The position numbers and the translations under genes are program-made. The notes beneath the pieces are model-generated. The model was not told the DNA's origin, made no database searches, and saw only the letters and a program-made list of their open reading frames with translations. Positions 23,288 through 35,850 of a stretch of DNA of 64,000 nucleotides are shown here, one piece after another; within the stretch, counting starts at the first letter, position 1, and every line of letters starts with the position of its first letter. The stretch is from Sanderia malayensis (lineage: Eukaryota; Cnidaria; Scyphozoa; Semaeostomeae; Pelagiidae), in assembly GCA_013076295.1 (NCBI GenBank), contig RQOL01000282.1, forward strand, positions 53,851-117,850, read 5' to 3'.

Positions 23288-24690
23288 TCTATATATACTA
23301 TTCTACGATCACACGTGACCAGGAAGCGCTACACAATGGGCCATTGTCTCCGGAACAATCGACGTTCGACCGAATAATGGCAACCTTCGACCAAACAATG
23401 GGATCAAAGGAGCGGGGCTTGATATCATAAAGGCTTTTTTTCGGGGTGCGAATAAGGGTGCAAATTGGTACAGAAATGATCGCTGCATTGTGCTGACCAA
23501 AGTAAGGTATGTGGCTGATTTCTACTCCAAGCGGTTCCGGAGTTATGGCCAATTTTGTGTTCCGACTCTCTAGAAAGTTCCGCCCAGGGAGTTAATTAGA
23601 TGCAAAACTAGCAGGGAGAAGCACGTGTTTTTTAGTTGAACGGGCGGCAACTTGCTCGGGTTTAAGGGTGAATACGTGCCGGAAATCAATTGTAAAGACG
23701 TGTCAATTGTTCTCAGGACCTGTGGAGACAATTGGTGGACAGTTATTTAAAGGTATTTACTTTATTCAATTGTTTTCGGCTGAAAATAGCACGAGTTTTG
23801 TTTCTTTAACCCCACGTTTTTTGTGTTGAGCCGAGGGCCTAACAAAAACACGAGGACAATTTTGATTTTCTCGGGTCGTTCTGGGCCGATTTTGTCCATT
23901 TAAACTTTCGATAACTGTTTATTTACATGATAACTAAAGTTATATGGCTTTGTTTTTTTGTTTTGTCGATTTTCCTCTGTTTTTGGACAGTTGTGGCCGA
24001 GTTTGGGTTTTGCTGGAAAACACGAAATTTTCATGCCACTCGCGTGTGTTTTGCATTCGCGAAAATTAAATTTTAAGCTGCCAAAACTTTGTTTTTTTCA
24101 CCCAAATATTTTCGATAAATGTTCACCAACCTATTAGCTTCATGTTGCTGTAATTTGATTTCAAATGGACCAATTTTGACCAAGTTAGAGGAATTTTTTT
24201 GTTTTTAAAGTTGGCTGAGGAAAAATTTTTCCACGGCTTTTATCTTTGGCTCCAGCAAATGCTCAATTAAAATTAAAAACAACACTGTTAAGAAATGTGA
24301 ATATTTTTATCGGATTCGCTGTTTTCTTAGCTACAGTTTGATATAATTTCTATTACAGATTGAGTTTAAATTTTCCAGGATTGATTTAATTTTTGAAAGC
24401 AACTTTTTCCAAACTTCACACTGAAGTTATCAACTTTCCGAAACGGCTTTCAGGGGGCGGCAAGGTGGACGCTGCCAGGGGGAAGATTCGACCTCCCACC
24501 TTCAAGTGTTTTAGAAGAGTCATAGTATGTATGTATGTATTGTAGGGTATGTATTTTAGGGTATATATTGTAGGTTATGTATAGTAGGGTATGTATGGTA
24601 AGGTATGTAGTTTAGGTTATGTATTGTAGGGTATGTACTGTAGGGTATGTATGTAGGGTATGTATGTAGGGTATGTATGTATGTATGCAA
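23288..24690 (+). repeat. Helitron B 5' region, shared with X elements
   Basis: Same order as X1-X5: AT-rich terminus, CACGTGACC, AACAAT repeats (here with one extra aataatgg copy near 23374), AT-rich middle, GC-rich patch (24451-24500) and about 160 bp of minisatellite. It is more diverged than X3-X5 are from one another, and it lacks about 180 bp of the middle. No gene is seen. Confidence 0.8.
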
Positions 24691-25559
24691 AACAGACACT
24701 GTCCTTCTTTTTGAATAAATGATCTTCAATTAACAAATCTTATAATGAACTCACCTCACTATAATAATGTTCACAAGGAATGACCACAAACATTCACTTT
24801 ATGTCTGGGCACCTGAAAAACAAGAAGGAACCATGTAATATACTTTATAGCATGTTGGCCCATCTCAGTTCTTTTTATGTGGCCTCAAGTCTATTAATGT
24901 AAGTCATTTATTGTAATTGCAAATCATTAATTACCTCCACCTCATGTATTCACCCAGTCAAACAACGTAGTAAACCTTCTTAACTTTGGTCAACCTTCCA
25001 TGGCCTACTCCTTTTATTGGTATTTTTACCAACAGCAATATTTCTGAAGATATAACACATCACCAAAGATAAAATCAATGTATTTCATTCTCCATGTGTC
25101 CGTGGTGGAACATGTTTTTCCTGTAGTTGTGTTCAACAACCTTCACCATCAAAACCCCCATAACGCCATGGTGAGAAATGATCTATTTCTAGATATCTTG
25201 CATAATAAAGTCCACCAAATTATTTCTTCTTACACTTAGAGATTCCACAACGAACAACATCGTTTTTCTCTTCGCTGCCAAGTACATGCTGTTGCTGTTG
25301 TTCTTTTCAACTGCCTTGCTGTCGAATGAATCATCATAATAATAACAACGAGGCACGCCACCAAATAGAGGCCACAAAACTTTCAAATTGGTGCGAATTT
25401 AAAATAGCAATTGCGTGTTTACTTTCTTGCTACAGCAAATGTAAAATTTTTGTTCAACATCTAACGTTGTTAAAAATTGAAAGAAAATATATTAATATCG
25501 ACAGAAAATTATCTACATAGTCAGAAAAATCTTACAAAGATTGTTTTACTTTGTTATTG
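24691..25559 (-). promoter_or_regulatory. Module U of Helitron B: promoter region of Rep-helicase with minus-strand exon remnants
   Basis: The left part carries minus-strand sequence matching 42058-42500 and 44456-44780 in C. It includes a ..ctcacc donor at about 24751 and a short exon, GCCATGGAAGG..AAAG, at 24992-25012 whose donor is degenerate here. The right part holds the conserved gcctctat..ctcgttg segment (minus side) and a weak E2F-like GGTGCGAATTT (25390-25400, plus side). The first exon of the Rep-helicase transcript probably ends at 25559 before gtaagt. Confidence 0.45.
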
Positions 25560-25928
25560 GTAAGTTGACTGTTGAAATTTACCTTTCCTAAACAATCCAT
25601 ATTTACACCAACAGCGTCTTCTTTAAGGCCAGGTTGTCTTTCATTGTCTGTTTTACCGTTTCTGTCATCTTGTTTTTAGCGTTTCTGTCATCTGGCTTCT
25701 GGGTTAATATCCAGCCAGTTTTGTTGTAAAATAAAGTAAAGTAAAGTGAAGTTTTTTTATAAAGTAAGTATTTCACTCCTTCACTTCAGCATGACATTTT
25801 ATTCTTATTTCAATCAACACAATAATATACAAGTTAAACATGTTAAACATTCCTTAGTATTAATGGCAACTTTCTCTTTACAAGTTAATAAATTCATCCA
25901 AATCATCTTTCTTCTTTTCTGAAAACAG

Positions 25929-26237
25929 GGTTTCAAGAAAGTTGATTCCTCAGAATATTTGGTGAGTGTCACAACAATTGTTGTTATACAAAGCCTATTT
26001 TAATTAATGTTTAAATGCCTCACCCTGTAATGTACATTGATATCCCAAATCTGAAGCTTAACTACTTAGCTGAACAATCGCCAACAATTTCTTATCAATA
26101 AAAAGCAAATTAACTGCATAATGCAAATAAAATCTAGCCTTCACAAACATATCAAATGGATGATTAACTTTTCCAATTTATACATTATCACAACTGTTTT
26201 CCTTTTAGTTCTTGAAGAACACGATAGGAAGAGTGAT
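25929..26237 (+). other. Two short 5' exons of the Rep-helicase transcript, copy B
   Basis: 25929-25961 (33 nt; ..aacag/..atttg/gtgagt) and 26209-26237 (29 nt; ..ttttag/..gtgat/gtaggt) have exact-length counterparts in C at 45597-45629 and 45927-45955. Exon sequence is better kept than the introns. The two can be read as one open frame (GFKKVDSSEYL then xLKNTIGRV), but that frame runs out in the next exon. I regard them as untranslated or as remnants of an N-terminal extension. Confidence 0.45.
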
Positions 26238-26369
26238 GTAGGTCATAAGATAAAGTGCTCCAATATTTTTATTTGGGAACTTTAAATAACAATAATCTAA
26301 TTCCACGATCAAGAGTAATTTCAAACATTTCTTACCATTATGCTTTAAATTATTTATTTTATCTTGCAG

Positions 26370-29300
26370 CTCACCACAAAACAACAAAACCCATCCACTT
26401 GCTCACAAAATCACTCTTATTTCAAATATTAACATTTTCACTTAAATTGGGTTGCATAAAAAACACATTTTTTTTCTTTTTTTATATCATCTCTCGCAAA
26501 ATTCCAAAAAAGCCAGAAAAAGCATCACCGGCTCAAGGCGCTGCGATCAAGTAAGGAAAGCAAATCGCCGAAGTCGTGAGAATAACCAACAGCCTCATCC
26601 AGTTCATTTACCACCTGATAATATGGTACAGGGAGCAGTGAATGATCTTCACCAATTGCAGCAAGAATACCCTCAGCAACCAGCCCGACAATATCAACCA
26701 CTACCAGTTCATTATCCACAGATGCAGGCATTGTATGTGCCATGGCAACTACCTGCGATGCTTCCCCACTATGGACTTATAGCAGTACCACAACCAATAA
26801 ACATTGGCTTACAATATCCTGCAGCACTGGCCCCTCAACTTCAGGTACACAACTCGATAATTTCTGCTAAACTTTTCCAATCACGTCAACCATATAATAT
26901 ACAGCTTTTTGTAATTAAAAACTATCAAAATTAAATCAGTTATTATATCAACCACATTATCAATATTTTTCCATCCGCAGGTACCACCGATGGTTATGCA
27001 GTTGCAACCACCCCTTCTGATTCGTAATCATGAAGGTCCGGCAGCAATAGAAACGGCAAATGTGGAGATGCTTAATGTAATTCAAGCTCAAAATCACAAT
27101 GAGGTAAAACAAAATTGTTAACACAAGTTAACTACAGTTAGGCAACTCCCTTTCCCATTTACCTATTTCAGACATGTACAATTATAAGTCCCCACGTATA
27201 TTTATATCAATGGGAACTGTATATTAATAACATTACAATTTCCAATAACTAAAAACTTAATGTAAATGATTTCATTTAATGTTCATTTCAACAGATAAGG
27301 CCAATGCAGATGCAACCCGAAACACATATTGAAAATGAAAATAATAAAATTAAAAGGCCAGCACAACCTGATGAAATCAACGTGGAACAACACATTCCAA
27401 TTCCACATGATAATCAGGTAAAACAGACTACCATCACAATTGGCTTAATATACACCAGTCATTCTCCATAGCACCATGTCAAGAAATTATTTTGCCCTCT
27501 AAATGGACATATCTTCACAAGTTCCAGTTTTATGCATTTCAAAACACATGATTGAATTATATTAACTTAGACTGCATTGCATTTCAGGATCCACAAATAT
27601 TGCCTGCTGCTATGGAATTGCAACCCAACCTTGAAAATGAGAATGAAGAGAATCAAATAGCAGTACAACCACAAGAAGTTGAAATGCATGACGAAATCCC
27701 ACCACAACACCAAGATCATGTCCCCCAAGTCATCGAACACCAAGAAAGGGAAGTAAATCAACCTATTCTTGAAACTCCTCAATTCTCCCCAATGCCTCAT
27801 CATCTTGGGAAAATGACCAGAACATGTATTCACTGTGAAGCGAAGTACTTCCGAGAGGAACTCAACTCAAAAAAGCAATACAACAAATGTTGTATGGGAG
27901 GATTAATAACTCTCTATCCCATTCAACCACCCCCGGCAAATGTGATGCATTTATACACTGGAACTACTGATGAATCTAAATATTTTCTCAACAATTTCTG
28001 TAGATACAATTCATTAATGGCGATGCCATCCTGGACAGCTAACGTTGTAAGACACGCTAATGCAGGACCACCAGTCATCACCATACATGGAAACGCATAC
28101 CATATGACAGGTAAATATAACGTCCCTCTCTTAGTAGCTCTTATATTATGCTACATTTTCATATAATAGCTTCACGTGATGAAACGGATGGTAAAAGAAC
28201 GCTCAAGTCCTTTCCCACCCAATCTACAATAGATTAGCTCTCTACTTTCCTTGCCTTCATATTAAGAGTTACCAACAGCAATATTTCTGAAGATATAACA
28301 GATTACAAAAAATAAGAAAATCAAGGTGCTTAATGATGCTTTCGTAACAAAGCACTTGCTGCATTGAAAACTACAGTTGATATAACGAAGTACAATTTAG
28401 AATGTTTCTTTCAATTCAACAGGGGTAACTGAAACCGACAGATCCCGAAAATATGCAGAACTATATATTATGGACACCCAACAAGCACTGCAAGAACGCC
28501 AGAACACAGCCAGAGAACAAAACTTGGACTTAGACATGGTGGCGCTGCTGCAAAACGAATTGATGGCAGTAAATCGGTTTGCTCAACATTTTAAAATAAT
28601 CGGAGAGCTACTGGAAGAGCAAAGGCAGCAAGCCATTGCCAATGATCAGCCAATTCCCACATGCAAGATGATTATTACCGGTCGCCCAGAACAAGATCGA
28701 AGATATGATAATCCTACTGCCAGAGAAATTGGAGCAGTCTACACTACACGCAATGGCGGTGCTCCTAATCCCGAGGATAGAGAGCTTCAAATTCGAACAA
28801 GGCGTGGTAATCTTATGAAGATTAATGCCATAGATCCTGTTGCGGATCCTCTAACCTATCCATTGTTGTTCTTTCAGGGTGATCGTGGATACAGCGTGGA
28901 CCTTCAACGTCTACCTACACGTGAAGGACAAGGCCAGCAAAATGCTAATCGTAACCACCGTACCAAACTTACAATCCCAATATTATTCGTACCGAATACA
29001 AGTCAGAAATCAACTGTCCACCATCCACAGGGCAACACTTCTCTTTCAACAATATTTGGTGGATGCATACACCAAAATAGAAAGAAACAAGCTCAACTGA
29101 ATTTTGCACAATCAACGGCAATTACGTGCTGACAGTTATCGAGGCCTGAAGGATCACCTGAACAGAAGGGCTGAAATCGAAAATCAAATGGCCAGGGCAA
29201 ACAATCCCAACGAACCTCTTCATATTGATGTCGGTCGTGTTGTCATACTTCCCTCATCTTTTTCAGGTAGTCAACGAAATATGTACCAGAACTTTCAAGA

Positions 29301-32300
29301 TGCAATGACCATCGTAAGAAAGTATGGCAAGCCTGACATCTTCCTAACCATGATGGCCAATCCCAAATGGAAGGAGATTTCAGAAAACATTCTACCGCAC
29401 CAGTAGGCGAATGACCGGCCTGACATCGTCACATGAGTATTTCAACAGAAACTACAAGAACTACTGGAAGATGTCCTTCACAAGCACATTCTCGGACACA
29501 CTATTGCACATGTATATGTCATCGAATTTCAGAAAAGAGGACTACCACACGCTCACATGATTCTGTTCCTCTCTGAGGCTGATAGACCACGAACACCTGA
29601 AGAGGTAACATCTATAGCAATAATCTATTACAGAGTAAAAGATAGATTTATTATAGATTTATTATTGAGTATGAAATATTATCATCCGTTGTATTGCTTA
29701 GTAAAAACACAATGCATTTTGATCTGTAGAACTTACATGTGATATTTTTCCTCGAAACCTACAGGTAGATCGACTCATATCAGCTGAAATTCCGGACCCA
29801 CAGGATGCAAGATATCACAAATTAGTACTGAAGCACATGACACATGGACCATGCGGTGATATAAACCCCGGATGTGTTTGCATGGAGAATAACAAATGCA
29901 AGAAACGATTTCCGAAAGATCGCACTGCCGAAACACAAGTCAATGCGAATGGTTATCCACTCTACAGACGACGCTGTCGTCACCCAGTCAATCTGGAAGA
30001 TCGACTTCTAGATGATACATGGGTTGTGCCACATAATCGCCATCTTCTATTCAAGTATCAGTGTCACATTAATCTCGAAATATGTAGCACTGTGAAGTCT
30101 GTGAAACATATTTTCAAATATATTCATAAATATGGCACACGTGGAAATTCTTGAAGGACAGCAGCAACAAGTACCTCAAGATATTGAGCACGATGAAGTA
30201 CGCCAATACATCAACGCCCGGTATATTGGACCTCATGAAGCTGTTCATAGAATATTCCAATTTGCCATGCACAAGAAAAGTCACACTATCAAACGTCTGC
30301 ATGTTCATCTACCTGATCAGCAGACCGTATGCTTTCAGGATAATGGAAGGGTCGAACAATTACAAAACATCAATGAAAAAACCACACTGACGTCTTGGTT
30401 TGAATTGAATGCACAAGACCCGGCTGCACGCCAATATCTCTATCACGAGATTCCTGAACACTATGTTTTCAACAAGCGCACCAAAACATGGAAAGCAAGA
30501 CAGCGGAGAACATTGCCTGTCATAGGCAGAATATATCAAGTTCACCCACGACCATGTGAGCAAAGATTCGCACTGAGACTATTGCTTCTCCATAAACGAG
30601 GTGCCACGTCGTTTGAAGATCTTCGCAAGATAGAAGGAAACCTATGCAATTCCTTCAAAGACGCAGCTTTAGCTCTAGGTCTCTTGGAAGATGATGCTGA
30701 AATCATACGCTGTTTGGAGGAGGCAGTTATTTTTAACATGCCAATACAACTGAGACAGTTGTTTGCAACATTATTCCTTTTTCAAACACCTTCTGATATC
30801 CCAGCACTCTTCAACATGCTCAAAGAAGCATTGAGTGAAGATTTTGTATGACGTGATCAACTCAATCATCCAGATATGGCCATAGCTTTTGAAGACCGAC
30901 ACATGTATCAATTTCTACATGACATTGACGAAAATTTGAAAGTACATGGTCAATCGATCACTAATTATGCTGACCTTCCTCAACTTCCAGCCGACTATGT
31001 CATTCCTGAACGAGGTACTAATGTGTTATTTTCAAATATGTACTGTATTAGTACGAATATAATAATGTATTCTAACATCGTGCAGACAAGGGCATTTACG
31101 TATTTTTGGACATTTATTCTCCCGCTTTTCTTTCCAATTTTATTGCAATATATTTCACTTATTATTACAGAGGAAGATGACATCGATGTTGGCAATGCCA
31201 GAGAGGAAGGAGAACGAATGCTGGCTGCATTGAACCCTGAACAGCGAGCCATATACACGGGAATCACTGATGCTATCAACGCACAATCCGAACAGAACTG
31301 TCACTTTGTTGACGGGCCGGCTGGAACCGGGAAAACTTTCCTTTACAACACGTTGGTTCACAATCTCCAAGCAAATGGACATAAAGTTCAGTGCATGGCG
31401 TGGTCAGGAATTGCTGCACCGCTGCTCATAAATGGTAGAACTTCACATTCTACCTTTCAAATTCCTATACCACTTCAAGCTGAATCAACGTGTAATGTCA
31501 AGAGACAGAGCAGGAGAGCACAGGTATTGCGCGAAACTACTCTCTTTATATGGGATGAAGCTTCCCTGATTCCCGCACTTGCATTACAAGCAGTCGACCG
31601 ACTGCTTCGAGACATTACACATGTCGACAGACCATTTGGTGGCAAGTTCATGCTACTTGGTGGTGACTTCAGACAAGTTCTACCTGTCGTCACGAAAGCA
31701 GGAAGGGAAAGAATTGTAGCAGAGATTCTAAAATCACACCTGATCATTGATCTATGGACAAAGTTTCAGCAGCATCGTTTACACACCAACATGAGAGCCA
31801 AGATGATTCATACCGTGAATTCTCAGAATGGCTTCTCAGACTTGGCAACAAGCAAGAACACACGATGCACTGGACAACGTAATTCTGCCACAACAGATAT
31901 GCACTTCGTCTAAACAAGACATGCTGAACTTCATTTTTCCCAGGCCGAACACACCAGATTCACACCTAATGATGGATCCTGTAACAATGTCTGAACGCTG
32001 TTGTCTGACTCCAAAGAATGACTTATCACATCAAGTGAACGACTTAATTCTCGACAGACTTCAAACAGCCGAAAGAACTTATTACAGCACAGACAGTGTT
32101 GTCACAGACGATCCAGATGAGGAAGAGGCCTACCCCATTGAATTTCTCAACCAACTCACTCCGAATGGAATGCCCTTGCACAGACTTAAACTCAAGGTAG
32201 GAAGATTACAATCTTTCATCCTATTAGCATTCAATTATTATGTGCAAAGGTGGTGCACCATAAAAAAGGCGTCATTAATCACAATAATATTCATTGCATT

Positions 32301-32722
32301 AGGTTGGTGCAACGATCATTCTTCTGCGGAATCTCAATCCAAAGAAAGGTCTTTGCAACGGAACAAGACTCATAGTTCGGCATCTCCGACATCACGTGAT
32401 CACAGCAGAGATCATTACCAAGGAGCACAGAGGACAACGGGTCATGATTCCCAAGATCACAATCTCCACTCAGGACACAGAAATGCCGTTCAAAATGAAA
32501 CGCCGACAGTTTCCAGTGAGACTTGCATACTGCTTGACAATCAACAAGGCACAGGGGCAATCCCTGAGGTATGTTGGTTTGTATTTACCTGAGCCCGTGT
32601 TCACACATGGTCAATTATATGTGGCCATGTCCAGAGCAACGTCATTTAACGGGCTCAAAGTATACCTCCCAGAGGAAACACACAGGAAAACAAAGAACAT
32701 TGTTTTCCAGGAAGTCCTGTAA
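26370..32722 (+). pseudogene. Helitron Rep-helicase, copy B, full length but disabled
   Basis: This is the transposase that nicks, transfers and unwinds Helitron DNA. Exons: 26370-26844, 26981-27103, 27295-27417, 27588-28110, 28423-29604, 29765-31014, 31171-32196, 32303-32722. Domains in order: a Gln/His/Pro-rich N-terminus (exons 1-3), a zinc knuckle (CIHC..KCCMGG), the Helitron N-terminal domain (PSSFSGSQRNMYQNFQDAM), HUH motif LPHAH (29548-29556), the tyrosine motif, then a Pif1-type helicase with GPAGTGKT (31314-31337), WDEAS and [10 protein letters not shown]. It ends [10 protein letters not shown], a usual Helitron C-terminus. Lesions versus A and C: ATG to ATT at the start, -1 near 28976, TGA 29098, TAG 29404, TGA 29434, first catalytic Tyr to His (30107-30109), -8 near 30130, TGA 30849, -4 near 31802 and -1 near 31856. 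Confidence 0.95.
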
Positions 32723-35700
32723 AGGCTTCATCCTAGAGCGACCATCTGCACAGTTGCTCTACAGAGGGCTGCCTACCAAAACGCACATACACACATTCAA
32801 GGGTACGGGTATTGTGTGTCAACGCAGATCACGTCGCACATAAGTGTGATGTACAGCCGTTACTGGCACCCTTCTAGAATGAATTCATTCTAGATAACAC
32901 TGATCTGTGGAGACCAACTGGACAACAAGGAAAACTCAAACAAAGGTTACTCCTTGAAGCTGGTGTTTGGGCTTTTAACTAATGTAACCGGCAATCTTAT
33001 TCTTTTTTTTTGCTATGTACAAACGTAATCCTCAAAACAAACGACCGCGGCTATTGAAAGAATACATTCACGCCGTGGCAGAGATGTATGCTTGCTGAGA
33101 GTGAAGTGCTATTGAAGAATCCAAATTGAGGTACTGTCATTTTGCTAAAGACGTCGCTTAACCAATCCATTTTGCAACCTGTACTACGGATTGTATGTAT
33201 CAATTTTTATGGATATTGACAATTCACCAATTTTAATAGTAGACTATATCATGACTCAACCTTTCGCATTCGTACTTCGCATACAATACAAATATCTATC
33301 CACGTCCTTTCAAAACATGTTTTTTGTACTGTATTGTATATCTTTCAGATCTTCCGCATTAATAATAAGGTTTTTAAATTAGCGATTTATATTTTCAATA
33401 GAAGATTGCCAGGACTGTAATTTTATCTATCGTTACAGTTTAAATATTCCTATATTTGTGTATTTGTCCCATATAAATCTCCATTCAATAATATCATAAC
33501 AAAATTTATTGACTTCGTTTTTAATTAGATGCATTTCTGCTAATATCATTGAAACGAGGCGACACTTCTGTCTCCCATTTCAAACGCCTTTGTTCTGTCT
33601 ATGTATGATTTTCATCTATGTTATGTCTCATCATCACACTATTGTTGCCTGTCGGGTTTAAGTTTCTGTCTGCCAACAAATGGCATCGAGTCGGATTTTG
33701 TTGCTGAACACAATGATATTATACCTCATAAAGCCTTCCAGGCTCAAAGGAAACAACTACCTTGCTGTTCACCAAAGGTAAGTCAGGTTCATTTTCATTT
33801 TGGACAATCAAACAATGGATATTTAGATTTATAAGCCAATTTGATACTGAAATGAGAGAAAATAAAGCTCATGTATACCCTTATTGACTTAAAGGAGAAA
33901 ACTAGGCTGCTATGAATCAGAGGTCAACAATGTATATTTTCATTTCCATCCCTTTGAATTTGATATGTTGAATGGAAATTGCTTAGCTTAGGCCATTTCT
34001 ACTTTACTCACGGTTTACAAATAGTTTGTTAGGCCAGAATTCTGGAAATTTTCCAATGTTTTTTCAGTACTTTGTTTTCAGAAGAAATGTGCATTGCTGA
34101 GGCTTTTATTTCCGCGAATATAGTTCCTAACCAATTTATTGACTTTGTGGCTGCCTTCTTTGTTTTACAAGCAAAGCTCATTCATATCCCCACATGAACC
34201 TGCTACTGCTTTCAACTTTGTGTTTATTGAAAATGTTTAATTGTTGTGATGTACATGAAGGAAACCAGTGAAAGTCAAGTTCAAACCCTGGGAAAAATCC
34301 ACACTTTATTTGCTTACCACCCTCCTCATTGCACATGCATTGCATATCTCTTTTGTCTACCACACTCATTAATTTTCTATTTTTTGTACAGATTCATTTA
34401 GTTAAAGGCAATGGAAAATTCAATCTGTGATTCAAAATGTTCTCTTCAAAGTTTTTGCCAAATCAGGTATAATATTCAAGGTATGGAGCTCTCTGTTCCA
34501 GATCAATAAATAAATCAATTAATGCACCCTAATTGAAAAGCAGACTGAATAAATAAAGGCTGAATACTATTTCTACATTGACTATCACTAAATGTTTTCT
34601 TAACGAATCACTTACAGTATTCAAACCCTGTAGGTACTTAACTCTTCCTCATTGTCACTTAATGATGTTCCTTATCAGGTAGATGTGTTGTTGTAAACTC
34701 AGTGTGCCAGGCACAGATGGCAATGATTTCACAACCATTACGCCACAAGATGTTCAAATTTATTGGCAAGCATACATTGTATCAATCACTGATAGAATCC
34801 TCCATTACATTGGACAAAACAAGCTAAGATGTCTCTTACCACACAAGCAAACATTATTGATGCATTTTAATAATCTATATGTGCATAAATATCTCTTTGT
34901 TATCTTACTTGAATATTTAAAGTCTTGCATTATAAATTATGATAGTTTCCCGTTGTAGATATCTTCTCAACCAGAGCCTCATAGTGTATGGTATCTCCTC
35001 ATTCATTCACTGTGGGAAAGTGCCTGACAAAGTATTTCTGTTTTTTTAGTCGGCAACATTCTCATTGTATAGGTATATCACTGACACTTGCTTACGTTTT
35101 CAGTATATAGAAACTGTATTACATGAACTGCAGTACCACCTTACAATGTATTTTATATCAAAAAGAGCTTTGCCATACAACTAACATGCAAGCACAGAAA
35201 CTTATTGAATCCTCAGAACAATTACAACATAATGGCAACTTGAAGTTACAAGCTTTTTTATAAGGAACTGTTGATAAGGAATCTACATGTATAAGGTAGA
35301 AAACTTAAGGAACCTTTACTACTACAGGCCAAATCACTAAGGAACTTTTTAATTTTCAATAATATTAATATTTCCGCACAATTTAAAGTTAAGAAGCCGG
35401 TTCCATTGATTTTCAGTACTTTCACATTATATGCAGCTCCTTCATGTGTTAACCTCTTACCTTTTCACACAGCGAAGCGATGAATTTGAATGCTTTTCTT
35501 GCCTCTGTACTAATTATGTCCACCAAATGCCAATGTTAAAACTGAGAAACTCTTACAACTACAAAGTGGTCAAAGAGATCTCAAAATAGCGAACTTAAAC
35601 AACTAGGCCCTCACTTAGATTCCTTTTAAAAAATACGTATATTCTCAAGGTAATTGCAATTCTAATACTTATTGCATAATTACAAGTTTTGTTGCTCTTG

Positions 35701-35850
35701 AAAACTACAATCACAATGCAATCAATGCAGCACCACGTAATGTCCTGGAGCTAATACTATTATCATCAGATCTTTACGGCAATTTCGGCGTCCTAGCAAC
35801 AACAATAAGGGCGCGAAATATAAAATTTTTCTTGCGTCATAGAGGACAAA
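32723..35850 (+). other. Helitron B 3' flank of Rep-helicase and left half of next promoter module
   Basis: Collinear with 2551-5640 of A, except that about 313 bp (A 2752-3064) are missing at about 32925. An exon-like segment ends AAAG/gtaagt at 33779. The exon candidate at 34391-34466 has a TGA where A has TGG. About 150 bp near 35095-35250 and 35280-35400 are extra relative to A. An E2F-type GGCGCGAAA lies at 35810-35818. No long ORF is seen. Confidence 0.45.

Noticed and set aside
9062..24690. Window as LTR retrotransposons or satellite DNA only
   Set aside because: No LTR pair, primer-binding site, reverse transcriptase or integrase motif was seen. The TC/CTAG ends and Rep-helicase genes explain the structure.
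26370..32722. Rep-helicase as a host PIF1 helicase gene
   Set aside because: The helicase is fused to an HUH Rep domain and zinc knuckle and is present in three copies inside bounded elements, so it is a Helitron transposase.
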